Positions 23,564 to 37,016 are shown, counted from the first letter of the stretch. The stretch is 64,000 nt of DNA from Mikania micrantha (GCA_009363875.1 CM018688.1:53917001-53981000), one strand, 5' to 3'. The notes: generated from the sequence alone by a model not told the origin. Made by a program: numbers and translations.

Positions 23564-24604
23564 TCAGCATGTAGCTGCCAAGTGTCCCATCCGTCCACAC
23601 TTGAGACACTTTCTGCATGGAATGGTGGGTAGATGATGGTATTGGCATTTGGTGCAAAGTGGATACGGACCGGTATAAGGCTTTATGGCCGTTGCAGGTT
23701 GTGGCATAGCAGTAATGGGTGTGGCATGAGTGGGTGTAGCTGCTGTCAGTGCTGCAAAGTTCTTGATTGTCTTTTGCTTCTTCTTCTTGTGATGGTGCTG
23801 TTCAGGCTTCTTGCCTTCATCGATCTGTGCTCTCTTATACCCCTTTCGGGTGAGTACCCCAGACTTCACATATTCTTCAGTGAGGGTAGCATCAAGCTGG
23901 ATTGCTGCCTCCAGAGAAGTGGGGTTATTCCCCATAACAGTTCCCCTGACAACTAGAGGTAAACCCTCAATGTACTTCTCTATCCTGTGGGCTAGAGGAG
24001 TAACCAGGTGTGGCACCAGAATGCACAACTCATGAAAACGAGTTGTATACTTCGCGTTCTCACCACTGTCTTGCACCAGATTCCACATCTCCACCTCAAG
24101 TTTCTTCAGCTCATGTCGTGGACAAAACTTATCCACAAGTAGATTCTTGAAACCGTCCCATGGTAATGCTAACGCAACCTCTCGCCCTCTGGTGTTCTTC
24201 TCATAATTACACCAGGTGAGTGCGCCTTTGTGAAAAGCGCTTGAGGCCATTTTGACCTTCAGATTTTCAGGACATCTCGTGAAGTCAAGGATATCCTCAA
24301 TGCTTTCCAGCCACTGCAGTAGGCTGGTAGCTCCTTCAGTACCAGCGTACTTAGGAGGTTTAGCATCATTGAACTGCTTGAAGGTGAAGTTAGCAGTTTC
24401 GATGTTGTGAGTGTTTGAGTTGTTTGCTGAATCACTGGTACTCCCCCTAAGATTCTGGGTGATATCAGTGACCATGCCCGAAATGACATCCCTCATATGT
24501 ATAGCGATGGCTCGGGCAATCTTGTTGATCTCATCATCGTTGTCACTTGTCGAACCCCCTCCGTTAGGATCACGTCGGGGAGGCATTCTACGAATGATAG
24601 CCAC
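23564..24604 (-). pseudogene. Gypsy C gag (capsid) with zinc-knuckle region
   Basis: The open frame begins at 24,604, with the more typical start MPPRRDPNGG at 24,586. The capsid domain follows: FKQFNDAKPPKYAGTEG, LLQWLESIEDILDFTRCP, ALTWCNYEKNTRGREVALAL, the YTTRFHELCILVPHLV helix, and IEKYIEGLPLVVRGTVMG. A basic patch (HHHKKKKQK) leads to a knuckle-like CLKCGRMGHLAATC. A TGA at 23,564-23,566, probably from CGA, ends it; without it gag and pol would be one continuous polyprotein frame. Confidence 0.9.
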
Positions 24605-26184
24605 AAGTGGGTCAGTAATGAGGAAGGATACAATTGAATTTACATGATAAAGTTAGTAATATATCCATACTACTATTATTATCATTCAATTGTAATATAA
24701 GCATGTACACATATAAACAATCAGCTCATTAGTATACTCCTCATGTGAATATGTATGATGTCCCATGATTTCACTCCACCAAACTTACACACTGACACTT
24801 TCCCGATATATCGAAGATAGCTTATATATAGGGCATACAAAAGGGTCAAGCAAACTGCCAGCCCAGACGCCATCCCACCACCGCTTCGATATACCACGAT
24901 CATGTCCTTGCTAGCATTTGGCAACATGTTTGTACTGATTTCCATGTATGTTCCATTGATTAAGAATCCCATGATCTTTGATAAATTTGAACTATGATTG
25001 AATCCATGATTGATTTATGATTATGTTATGTGTGCACCTACTAACAATCGTTAACATGTAGAACTAAATCATATGTGTGCTCTACATTTTTCTTGTTAAA
25101 CTATGTTAGTAAGTACTAATGATGTAATCACTTAAGAATTTCACTTAAGGTTTACATTGAAAGAATGTTCACAACTTGATTGATTCACCCGCAATGTTTG
25201 ACTCATCCAAGTTTGAATAGCACAATGATTTGATTCGCCAATGATTGTATCTCAAATGTTTGTATCTCATGTGTTTGACTAATGTTCAATGATTCCAGTT
25301 GCTCCCGAATCTTTACTTCAAATACGAACGCCGGATTCCCCCTGACATACCGAAATAAGCTTATATATAGGGCTAGCTCTCACCGCCCACCACTTACCTC
25401 AGCACGTCAGCGTTAATCCGCCGTTTGTATTTGGAGTTAAGATTCCAACTCTTGATTGATTATGATTGATTCATGTTTGTCTCTTGTTCTATGAATATGT
25501 TTATGATTGTGTAAACCATGGTCCTTAATTTACTTGAAATTAAGACCCTAGGTTCCCAATACTTACAGTATTGAGTATAATGATCTCTTGTGGGAACTTC
25601 AACTAAAGAATACTGTTACACAGATTCTAAGTTATCAAGTTCCTATGATAATGAATACCTGATAATGACAACATGACAAGGATTTCAAATCAAAGATTTT
25701 AAGATTATAGATCTTGACCTCTGAATTCCTATGATGAACATGATGGGGATTTCAGATCAAAGATACTAAGAATACAGATCTTTGCCTCTAAATTTCTCTG
25801 ATGAACACTGATTGATAATTCCAGATCAAGGATACTAAGAATACAGATCCTTGCCTCTGGAATCCTTTAATGAACTCTGTGTGAGAATTTCAGATCAAGG
25901 ATACTGAGAATACAGATCCTTGCCTCTGAAATCCTTTAATGAATATATGTGAGAAATTTAATTCAGTTTCTAAAATTATAGAATTCCGATTCAAATTCCT
26001 TGACTCGATATCTAATCTTAGAAGAGTATCCCTAAGATCTTTCAAGCTTAATGTAGACTTAATGCTTACTCAAGTTACTTAGTTCCTAAGTATCCTCAAG
26101 CCTATAGCACTTAGTCCTATTGGGTAGCTTAGGTTATAGTCTAGGTCATTAAGCATTGGGTTTTTCCTAGTTCTCTACAACCTT
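24605..26184 (-). other. Leader of gypsy C between the PBS and gag, with repeats
   Basis: This 1.6-kb leader has no ORF of interest. It holds two copies of the GGGCATA/GGGCTAG-type module (about 24,790-24,915 and 25,325-25,435) that otherwise occurs in the LTRs. It also has about four copies of a 65-70-bp repeat (25,686-25,945) keyed on ATACAGATCNTTGCCTCT. A long structured leader would be where RNA packaging or splicing signals lie; that role is inference. Confidence 0.65.
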
Positions 26185-26197
26185 GGCTCTGATACCA
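26185..26197 (-). other. Primer-binding site of gypsy C
   Basis: The minus strand reads TGGTATCAGAGCC, a perfect match to the standard plant tRNA-iMet PBS. It lies three bases after the 5' LTR end GGGTGTGACA. Confidence 0.93.
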
Positions 26198-26200
26198 ACC

Positions 26201-29200
26201 TGTCACACCCCCTGCGCCGCGTGCGAAATCCACGGAGCGGTGACGTATGATTAGTTGAATCATGCACAAGTATTGAATAAGAACAACCACAATGGATTAC
26301 TAAGTTTCATAATGTTTAGACAGTTGTTTAGTTACAGACAATCTATCTACCAAAAGAATGACAACTACAGATCCAAAATATAGTTTACAAAATAAGACTT
26401 CAAACAAGACAATTAAACATTCAGGATTTTAGTGTGTTTCTAAATTCATCCTAGCATGTTTCTTCATCTTGTTCTATCTTAAACGGTCTCCTTAGTTGTC
26501 CTTAGAATGTCTTACACCTGATTACCTGAAACACGTGAAAAGTAACTGTCAACTACACACGTAGTTGGTGAGAACAATAGGTTTAACAATTGTAAACATG
26601 AATTTGCATTATAAGGCATATGTTTAAAGAAATAAATGAATTACATGGATGAGTTGTAACCCAAACTAACATCAAGTATGTACAAATGTGTCCAAACAGT
26701 CATCAGACCGTTTGCTAAAGAAGCCAACATATAATCAAATCCCAAACTACGTTTGGAGTTAGATAATGTATCAGCAGTATTGATAAACCATAATGAAACC
26801 AAACCTGCAGTTAGCTTATAAAACAAATTTAAAAGCTAACTCCATTTTGGTATGAACCAGTGTGTCCGCTTTCCACTTGTTGTGATCACCCAGTACTAAC
26901 AATAATGAATATGAAACTTGATGTGTTTATAAGTTTGTTCACAACAGTGGACACCATGCTTTTGAACTTTGCTTTAAAACCAATGATTTAATGCCTTATT
27001 TGATAACATGATTTGAAAACCTTGTTTGAATACCATGAAATGAATCCTTTGTTTGAACACCATGAAATGAATCCCTTGTTTGAATACCATGAAATGAATC
27101 CTTTGTTTTAAACACCATGAAATGAATCCCTTGTTTGAATACCATGAAATGAATCCTTTGTTTTGAAACCCTTGATTTAGTACATAGGACAGTGTCCTTG
27201 TATAGTAACAAGGTTTATAAAAGATTATTTTCGAAACACGAGTTTATAGTAAAAGAGTTTATGAGTCACATTATTTAAAAGTGTGTCATTTATAAAACCA
27301 TTAGAGTAAAACTGTTATAAAACAGTTCAAGGAAACTTTATAAAACCTCTTTAATAGAAAGTGTTTAACAGTTGATAAAATACTTTGAAATGGTTGAATA
27401 ATCTGCTGAATTTGTACCATGAACCTGTAATGTTTGTAGAATGACATACATCTTGTATAATGAAATACAAATGTAAATAATGTATTTGATCACGTGTTCC
27501 ACCCCAAAACAGTTGAAAAACAGTAAAAGAGGGGCTAATGTTCTCACCTGTCTGCAGTAGACTCTGAACGATAACAAATAGAAAGTAGCAAACAGGACTT
27601 CTAACTGGTTCCTATATCATTGTAATCATACATAAGATATAAGATTTATAATTGTATAGACCTTGATTCATTGATTGACTTGCGTTAACTTGAACTTGAT
27701 TAACTTTTGAATAACTTGTTCTCATGTTTAGAAAAGTTGTGCGAATTTAATATCATGATTTGAGTCACTCATTGGTAATTGATTCATGAAAACGAAGTGT
27801 CACATCCTTTTATGAACAATTTGTATGCATAAAATGACAAGTGTTGATGATGTTTGATGACCATTGTTTAACATGTAACTTGAAGAAATGTTCCAATTGT
27901 TTTAAGTCTTTAGAATTATGAATTTATCTCCTAATTATGTTAAGTTGTAAACTTAACCTTTTTAAGATCAATTCTCAAATACTTTAAGTCGTGGGCCACA
28001 CATTGGGCCTTAAGCCCCTGAAACCATGGTGGGCTTAATCAAAGTCCTTGGCCCTTATTAAATTAACAATGGCCCAATTAAGTGTGGTGTTGGGCCCTAA
28101 TGGTTCGAGCGAATGATTTGGGCCAAGTGTGGTCTACTTGGACCAATTAGTCTATGTGGAACTCAATGTGGGTTCACTATTGGGCCGAGAATCCTAGTGG
28201 GCTTGATCGAATCATATGGGCCAATTCAAATTCAAGTTGGGCTAGGTCTAATGCGAACCGCACATGGGCCGGACACAAGAACTAAAACGAGACCTTGGGC
28301 CCATCTATTGGACTAAAATAAAAGTGAATTTGGGCCAAGGTAATAGAAGGAAATTCATGTTGTATTTCGGTTGAACAGCATTGGCAGCGAACCCATAGGT
28401 TCTCCATGCATGGCCCAACATGGTTCGTCTCCTAATATGGAGGGTTCGGCTGACTTGAGTGGCATCTAGGTTCGCTAGCATTAGATGGTTCGTTGGCCAT
28501 TGTAATGGTTCGCCTCATGGAAGCTTCGGCTGGGTTCGATGGACTGAAAGGTTCGGTGCTCAACAAGGGTTCGGCCGATGCAAGAAGGTTCGTGAATAGG
28601 GAGGGTTCGTTTCCAATGCAGAAGGTTCGACATCCTAGTAGGGTTCGGCCATGGGTATTCGCTCACACAGGTTCGCTGCATGCAATGGTTCGGCTACATC
28701 CCGATGGTTCGCGGCAAAAAAAAGGTTCGTCGTATGCATGGAGGCTCGGTGCAAGTTCGTGGGGTCCCCTAAAGGTTCGGCTAATGATCAACGACCCATG
28801 CAGGTTCGTGGAGCTCCATAAGGTTCGGCTCGAGTAGATGAGGGTTCGGCTACACCTGCAACCAAACGAACCTGTAGGTTTGCATCTTCCTCATCAGATC
28901 TAACCTCCTGTTTAGGGTTTCCCATGGTGTTGCTACATGTGTACGAGTTCTCGTGAGGGTTAAGGTTCGACTAAAACGACTTAACACCGGTTGCACCTAT
29001 GTTCGAACAAAACCCAACCGAAAACCCTATTTTCAGAATTATTCTAGCATCAATACCTCGTTTATGGCTAGATAAAAGCTCAGATCAGTTGTACTTCTGT
29101 GTAGGGAATGTCGAGAGCTTCGCGTGGACACCAAGAACGCCCAAATCCGTGGAGAAACGAAGGAGATACGCGCGTTTGATGCTTGGTTTTCTAGAGAGAG

Positions 29201-29944
29201 GTTGGTAAACGAATTTGGTAGAGAGAGAAAGGGTTTGGCTGCATTTAATGAAGGAAATAGCCTTCTTCAAGGCTTTTATAGTCCGAGGGGTATTAGGGTT
29301 CGTTCCGGTTGCTCGGTTTGCGTTTTCGTCGCGGTTCCGGAACTTTTACGCGATTTTAAAAATAAAAGGATTATTATTCTCATCATTTTGATGAGTTTCA
29401 AAATTGTAAAAATGTAAAATAATATATTTTACTCTTCGTGTGTTGACAGATCGTTAAACAGATACAATTACGTGTATACCCGCAATCGCGTACGTTTTCC
29501 GATCGTATTAATTATTTATAATCGTTTAATCATAATTATAAGTTCAACATTCGTATCATTATGGATCGTCACCCATAACTGTACTCAATCTCGCTTACGT
29601 ATTACGATTTTTGTTTAATTAATTGATTGTCATAATATTCGTCTAAACACTACGCACTAACACTATCCCATTACACCGAACGCAGTATATGTATAGGGCA
29701 TACCCCAGAGTCCAGCTACCTGCCTTATCTGACGCCGTCCCACCACTGTTTCGATATAATATGATACTGTTCTTGCCTAGCGAAATCGACTGTAAATAAA
29801 TAATACATACTTGTTCCTAAATAATCAAGATCCTAACACACAAGCACATTATGAACACATGAATCACATTGACTGATTTGATATGAATACACATTTGTTC
29901 TAACACTGTTTACGGCTACCATGACTAAATGTACAAATGTTACA
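26201..29944 (-). repeat. 5' LTR of gypsy C
   Basis: 3,744 bp, matching the 3' LTR throughout at an offset of 9,916-9,917 bases. A few 1-base indels cancel to give equal length. The promoter and transcription start should lie in this copy. Confidence 0.92.
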
Positions 29945-30409
29945 CCATTTACTCATAGCAAGTCCCTAAAACATTTAAAATAAAGCTCCATTGAAATTAG
30001 TAAGCTTAGGAAATCACTTAAGTAAATTTGAAATTCATTTTCTTTTGTCAAAGCTTCAATACTTAGCTTAAATTAACAATTAACGTGTGATGGACTCAAC
30101 TAAGCCTATTGGGCCCAAAACGGTCCCTTAACATTCATTGGTAATTTGACATAGTTAAACTAAGATTTCATTAACAAATTAGTTACTTATCTCTTGAATT
30201 CCCTAGGGTTTAATTGTTAATATCCAATTTAACTTTATATGAAAAGTAAAATATTAAAGCTATGATGATTTAACATTTCTAACCCATCCATGCACACCCA
30301 TGTATATAATTAATCCACATACGTACATGCATGGCTCACCCATGCATACTAGTTTTCCTCTCTCATTGTTGAATAGTATCACGACTTAACCACCCTTGGG
30401 CTTGTCGAT

Positions 30410-30905
30410 TTTAAGGGCAGCGAACCCTTGGATTCCAATCATAGGTTCGGCCCATTTGTAGTTCAATGATCCAAGGTTCGTTCAGGGGAAAGGGTTCGGT
30501 CATGCACCTAAGGGTTCGGCCAAAGAGGGTTTTCAGTTGTAGTAGGTTCGGTTAACTCAAGACTAGATCCCTAGGTTCGCTGCATCTTTATGTCTAAAGG
30601 TTCGGCAAGGTCTTAAGGTTCGTCTACTCAATGGTTCGGCTCATCCTAGTGTCGGCTACCATGAGGTTCGGTAGCCAGTAGGGTTCGCCGGTTCATAGTT
30701 GTGGCCAACTAACAGGTTCGGTTCATAAGGTTCGTTTCAAGGGTTCGGTTGGCAGACTGATGACCACAGGTTCGGCGCAATGGGTCAGGGTTCGGCTGAA
30801 AGTGAGCCACAGGTTCGTGGCAGGCCACCATGGTTCGTGGCATCTTAGAAAAAGGTTCGGCTACATGATCTCGTGCAGGTGATCCACGAACCTGTATTAA
30901 AACCT
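30410..30905 (-). repeat. GGTTCG array in LTR B
   Basis: GGTTCGGC/GGTTCGT motifs are spaced irregularly through about 500 bases, in the part of LTR B that lies right of gypsy C. The spacers differ from those of C, so the array is shared as a motif style and not as a copied block. Confidence 0.75.
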
Positions 30906-31963
30906 CCATTCCCGAGCCCTAACCTGTTGCAATTTTGCTTCCAATATGTCCCTATCATATCTGTGTATCTATCTTAGTGTTTGGTGAGTGTTTAGGCCGA
31001 TTAAACAACATCAAATAAAAAGGGTTTCGTGATACCCCTAGAAACTGAAATTAACATGAAAGTTTACCTCAACTATACGGTTAGATACTTGAAATTCTTG
31101 TACTCCCTTGATCTACACAATGAGATGATCACTTTGACACCAACTAGGCTTGAAATGATGAGGATTTGAGAGAGATCTCCTAGAGAGAAGGTGGAGCCTT
31201 GTTCTTCTTAAAGAGAGAGAGAGAGAGAAAACGAGGTGGAAGAGAGAGAGAGGGTTGAATGGTGGTGGTTGTGGCATTTAATTGTCACATTAAATGTTCC
31301 AAACACCCGGTAGTTCGGTCTAGTTCGGTATCGCGTAAAATGCCGGTTCGCGAGGTTTTCGCGATGAAACGACACGGTTTATAAAAATAGAATTTATGAA
31401 TTTAATCTAAGTGGTTATTCCTAGTAAATTAACTAATATCTTTTATTCATTTTAAATTTTAAAATATTAATTTACTGTTTAAATTAAAATGTACGGTCGT
31501 CGCGCGTATTCGTTCGAATCGTCATTCGGACGAACACGACAATAACTATACTTTTCAATCTTGTTTTCTAATTATCGGATATCATTCAGAACATTAAACT
31601 GTCAGATTTATTCGTACAGATCGTCACCTATACGAATAACCCGTCAATTTAGCATTCACGTAACAACATCCGTGTGTTTTGTTTTGTAAAGCCTCACATA
31701 CGTTTATACATAATAAAATCCTAGCAATAAATTTCCTGATGGTTCTGTATTGCCAGATAATTATCTGACTCAAAAAAAAAACCACAGTTCTGAACTTTGT
31801 TTCTGTTAAATGTTCATGAACTTGTTGTTTGATAACACAAAATGATAATGACAAATGATATGAATAGGAAATGCACTGAAATGTATATAGTTCGTACCTG
31901 TTTACTGTTCATGTTACTGTTTAAGATCACTGTTCCGGTGACGGTTCCGGCACTGATGTTACA

Positions 31964-34640
31964 GTAACCAATCTATCTTTAAACTTATATATGCTCCCAT
32001 CAACTTTCATCTTTCTTTTAAAGATCCATTTGCAACCCAATGGTTTGCAACCAGGAGGCAAATCAGTTAATTTCCATGTATTATTATGCATGATTGAGTC
32101 CATCTCATCTTGGATGGCCTCTTTCCAAAATGCCACATCTCTAGATGTCATTGCCTTATTATATGTATTTGGATCCTCTTAAATATTAATACAATATTGA
32201 TATTCAACCACATTCCTGGTTCCTTTAACTAAATCAAGATGAAAGTCAGGGCCAAAAGACTTTGTTTTCCTGGCTTTATTACTTTCCCTAGGTCCAATAG
32301 GAACAACTGCACTATCATTTCTTTCTGATAATACATTCTCAACAGGATTATAAATTCCACTTTGAGAATTCTGAATGACATCCTTAGGTCTAGGCATAGA
32401 AGTAAACCTATCTTCATCAAAGATAGAATCCCTAGACTCTTAACAGTGTTTATAGAAACATAGTCATTATGTTATAATACATAGAACCTATAAGCTTTTG
32501 AATTTTCAGCATAACCTATGAAAATACAGTCTATTCCTCTTTCACCCAAGTTCTTCCTCTTGGGATCAGTAAGACGTACAACTACCCTACAACCCCAAAC
32601 TTTTAAATAGTTCAGATTTGGAGGTTTGTTTTTCCATAACTCATAAAGAGTTATCTTATTCTTTTTATTTGGAATTCTGTTCAATAAATAACATGAAGTT
32701 AACATAGCTTTTCCCCATAATCCATCATTCAATTCCGAATAAGATAACAAAGAATTGAACATTTCCTTCAAGGTTCTATTCTTTCTTTCAGCCACACCAT
32801 TCTGTTGTGGAGTGTATGGTGCTGTGGTCTGATGTATTATTCCCGTAGATTGAAAATATATTGGATCATAATACTCCCTCCCCAATCAATTCAAAGAGTC
32901 TTAGTCAGATCACCATGAAGCAATTTAGTTTCTTGTTTGTAAACCTTGAATTTCTCATGTGCTTCATCTTTAGTATGAACAAGATATACATAGAAATACC
33001 TTGTAACATCATCTATGTAGGTTACTACATATATCTTATTCCCAAGAGATGGTGTGCTATGAAAGTCAAATAAATCAGAATGAATGAGTTCTAATACCTT
33101 AGTTTCCCTTTTAACATCTTTAAATGCTTTTCTTGTAATCTTTGTTAGTTTGCAAGTGTGACATTTATTATCATGCATATCAAAAGAAGGTATTAAGCTC
33201 ATTTTTGACATATCTTTCATTCTAACAAAATTAACATGACCTAATTTCGCATGCCATAACTTAGAACACGATCCACTTTGCTAGAAGAAGAAGAGGCAAT
33301 ACACACAGATTCATTAGCAAATGGTACATGAATATTAAGTTTAAACATACCATTAGATAAATATCCAAATCCAACAAAGGTTCCTTGTTTAGATAAGATA
33401 AACTTATCTGACTCGGCTACCTGCTTAAAACCATAATTGTTTAACACAATTCCAGACAAGAGGTTCTTTCGAATCCCCTGTACATACAATACACAATCAA
33501 ACAATAATTGTTTCCCAGAAGTAAATACAAGTTTAACTTTCCCTATTCATTTGATAGGCTCGGTTGCCATGTTTCCCATTCTCAACACAGATCCATCTTC
33601 AATTGGTTTGAATTCCTCAAACCATCTTAGATCCTTGCACACATGACTGGAAGAACCCGAGTTTACCCACCACGCCATTTCATCATCCTGTACATATAAT
33701 GACTAGGAAATAAAGGAAACATAATTCTTAAACGAATTAAAATCAGAAACAAGGAACAAACCAAGTTTCACATTTGGGTCCTTAGACCCACTTGGACCGA
33801 CTGCATCAACCTTGTTTCCTCCTGACAATTTCACTCGACCATTTTTCTTGAAATGTCCCTGTTTTCCACATCTCTAACAAGCCTTTTTAATTTTCTTGTA
33901 GGAATGCTTGTTGTCATTGTTAAACTTGTGCTTTTTGCCTTTCAGTTTGTTAAACTTTTAGAATTTTCCATCATTTTCAACAACATTAACCGATGATGAA
34001 GCTTGGTTTTTACCTTTCGTTTTATCAACTTCTTGAGACCAAAGTGATTCCTCAATTTTGAGATGACTCCCTAATTGAACCAAATTCAGACCCTCCTTTT
34101 AATGTTTAAGAGTATGTTTAAAGTCCTTCTAAGATGGTGGAAGCTTATCATTGATGCTAGAGACATATATTGACTCGTCCATTTTCATGCCATGTTGTGA
34201 AATTGACCAAAAGTGTGCAATAACTCATTGTATTTCTCCGTTATCGGCCTGGAATCTAACATCTTGTAATTCATGAAATTACTAACAAGGAATTTCTTAC
34301 TTAAAGTATCATCTGTCATGTACTTATATTCCAAGGCATCCCATAATTGCCTAGCCGATTCATCGTTTTAATGAACATCAAACAAGGCATCCGACATCCC
34401 ATTCAAGATGTGTCCTCGACATATATAGTCATCATTTTCCCACTTGAGACGTCTTCTAGTTTGTTCTAAAGTTTCATCCTCCACTATTTCAGGACACGGT
34501 GTGGATAACACCTAAACAACTTTTAAAGTTGTTAACAAGAAATGCATCTTTTTCTTCCAACGCCTAAAGTCTTGTCCGTTAAACTTTTCAAGCATAGCAA
34601 ACTTACTAGTCATATCACGAACAGATTCACCAATAGCCAT
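31964..34640 (-). pseudogene. Copia gag, protease, integrase and start of RT
   Basis: The start codon is at 34,640 (MAIGESVRDMTSKFAMLEKF), followed by the capsid NGQDFRRWKKKMHFLL and a broken zinc knuckle near 33,870 (RCGKQGHFKKN, last cysteine lost). Protease reads NSGSSSHVC, with Asn where the catalytic Asp is expected. GAG-pre-integrase has CHTCKLTKITR. The integrase core has LIHSDLFDFHS, TAPYTPQQNGVAERKNRTLK and DCIFIGYAENSKAYRFY. Reverse transcriptase begins with FWKEAIQDEMDSIMHNNTW and PPGCKPLGCKWIFKRK and stops where element B enters. Several stops and frameshifts separate the pieces. Confidence 0.87.
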
Positions 34641-35280
34641 TCTTAATTAATTATATAAACAAAAATTTAAAATTAGTGTTGTTAAGTCAAACAAATTTGT
34701 TCTACCCGATGACAAACATATTTTTATTTAACGTCAATAGTCAAAATAAATATCTATAAATCAAATTTGTCGACTAACCAATTTTATCCAGCAACCAAAA
34801 TAGAGTTTTTAGTAAATAGAATTAATCAAGTCACCGTTTCCAATTGGTAATTATCAAAGTTTGGAAATGAATTTGTTGTCCATATTGTCAAGTGTGCATC
34901 GGGAACATTGCATAATTCTAAATTCTAATACACAAGTTCAACAAATAGCAATACAATTAAATTACATAAAATATAATTGAATTACTAATTCACGCGATAA
35001 GCCACATATTTAATCAAAAAAAAGTTAGAATTCTAATTCATATAATATCTTTTAAATTGAGTACGAAGTTGTATGGAATTCGACGTAATTGAAATTCTAT
35101 ACCGTTTACTTTCACAACCCAATTCGTAAATTCCAACTTTTATTTTCAAACCAAATCGTGAATTTATGTTTATGGTTTTCAAACCAAATTAATGAATTCC
35201 AAAATTTTGTTTCAATGGTTTCCTTACCAAATTCACAAATTTGAAGAATTAGAGTTCTTAAAAAAATATAGTTTGAACTT
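34641..35280 (-). other. Copia leader
   Basis: This is 640 bases between the 5' LTR and gag, AT-rich, with repeated AATTC/CAAACCAAAT motifs around 35,020-35,260. I do not recognise a primer-binding site next to the LTR end at 35,281; the adjoining minus-strand sequence is AAGTTCAAACTATAT. Confidence 0.5.
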
Positions 35281-37016
35281 TGTTGAATCAATTATAATCG
35301 CTATATTGATTATAAAATAGATATATAAAATCATTAACCGGATTGGTTTGTCACACCCCCTCCTCTCGGCTCTCGTCACCAGTTGATGATGTCACTAAGA
35401 AAGTTGTGGAAGCATAGTGGTGATGTCTCAGAGATAAGGTGTGACTTATTTGATCCGGTATCACAACACACAGATTAACTTAAAGTAAATACATTACAAG
35501 GTTTTGTCATTACAACCAACATTACAGTTTACAACTAAGTTCATTATACAAACCAACTTATTTAATTACAAGTGTTTGAAAGTGCAGCCTCACCGTGGTT
35601 CACTATCTTCCTGCAAAACGTTTGAGTTTTAAAGATCAGCACAAAGCTAGTGAGTTCGTAAAGTTCAAGTTAAACAATATGATATGATATACAAGTTCTC
35701 AAAATATTCAGTTCACGATAACCATGGGACCCGTATATAGTTCCTTTCGGGCAATTCTACGTTTTACGAAGATACTACCCGTCGGTAAATATCTTAACAC
35801 CTCATTATCTTAATGTCTATCACTAACATTAAAAAGGTGTTTGGGAAACAGGTAACAAACATTCACACAAGGGGAGATGCAAACCTCCCAGTGAATGGGT
35901 TGTCAGTCGATAGTACTATCATTGATGCCTGTTCGGCCCCACATGGGTTCACTAGATACAGTTTCGAGGGATGAAGACTTTTGATACTGTGATAAAGATA
36001 CTAATGGCAAAATCCCATGAAATCTTACAAGGGTCACATGAAATCACACAGATAACCGTGATACATATCATATGTTCAGAAACAGATTTAAAGAAGTACC
36101 CCGATGTTTATAAAACATTAAAGATAAAAGGTGTTGTACGAAAATCACCTGAAGTCAGAAGAGTAGTGAAATCACACGCAAACTGATGATAATATCTAAA
36201 TTCTGCATCGGTTTATATTTAATGAGTTCTTTATGTTTTAACTTACTGATTAGATCTTTCTGAATGCACAATGTCAAAGACATTGCCTTGAAAGTCATCA
36301 AACCGATATTAAATGTTTAATTAATTAATTAATTTAATGTCATATCATACAATGTATGACAATGTAGGAACATATACTGATTTAGGTTCCTAATATAAGG
36401 TTTATGACACGTTTGATTAATCAGAATAATCTCAGATAAACCAAATAGTTAATGTTGTTGATTATGGTGCTGAAACAGTTTCTAGATGAATTTATGGCTT
36501 AGAAATGATCAATCCTTGTTATTGATTACCCAAATATCATGAAACATCATAATGTGACATTGGAATAGGTTTAATAACAATGTTTAACATACTAATCTGA
36601 CTGTTATCATAAACGTCAGATAATCAATCCAATGAGTATGTTAATGATTGTGACTAGTTTGAAACACTTGGATTTAACATTGCATTTCAAAGATTAATCA
36701 AACTAATCACATACATTGTCACAATCAAATGGTTTAAATCATTATAATCATGGTTATAGTTTCATGAAAATCGGGCATTACAACGAATCAAAACAAGGAT
36801 TTATTCGTTAACACATCAAGTTCTTCGTTTATAATCATTATTAGCCATCATCTAGGCAATAATCAACAATCCTAACTATACCATTATGTTCAAAAACAAG
36901 ATCTAATCAACGATTATTAAACTAGAAGGTTAAAACGAACTGTTACCTAATCAGACAGATTTTCAGCTGTAGAATAACGATCAGAACTTGTAGATACTCT
37001 GGCTTCAAATATACGA

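Larger units (their letters stand above)
16285..29944 (-). mobile_element. Complete Ty3/gypsy chromovirus C, 13,660 bp
   Basis: Two LTRs of exactly 3,744 bp (16,285-20,028 and 26,201-29,944) flank an internal region with primer-binding site, leader, gag-pol and polypurine tract. The target duplication CCATT lies at 16,280-16,284 and 29,945-29,949. It sits inside LTR B. The LTRs differ at roughly one base per 60-100 in stretches compared by eye, mostly transitions. That is much closer than the copia LTRs, so this is the youngest retrotransposon here. The chromodomain-like C-terminus and tRNA-iMet primer site fit the Tekay/Del group of chromoviruses. Six nonsense codons and one frameshift make it non-autonomous. 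Confidence 0.93.
14375..31963 (-). mobile_element. Near-solo LTR B (gypsy type), split by element C
   Basis: B interrupts the copia reverse transcriptase. The flanking repeats are ATAAC (14,370-14,374) and GTAAC (31,964-31,968), one mismatch. On the minus strand it reads a complete LTR (TGTAACATCAG... to ...CGGGGTGTGACA), in two pieces 31,963-29,950 and 16,284-14,409, about 3,890 bp. Then come a 3-base spacer, a tRNA-iMet primer-binding site, and 18 bases ending in the last 14 bases of a second LTR. F and G belong to the same family: similar ends, same 3-base spacer before the PBS in G, and the shared stretch GTGCCATGTAAACAATCTGA in G. Confidence 0.83.
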
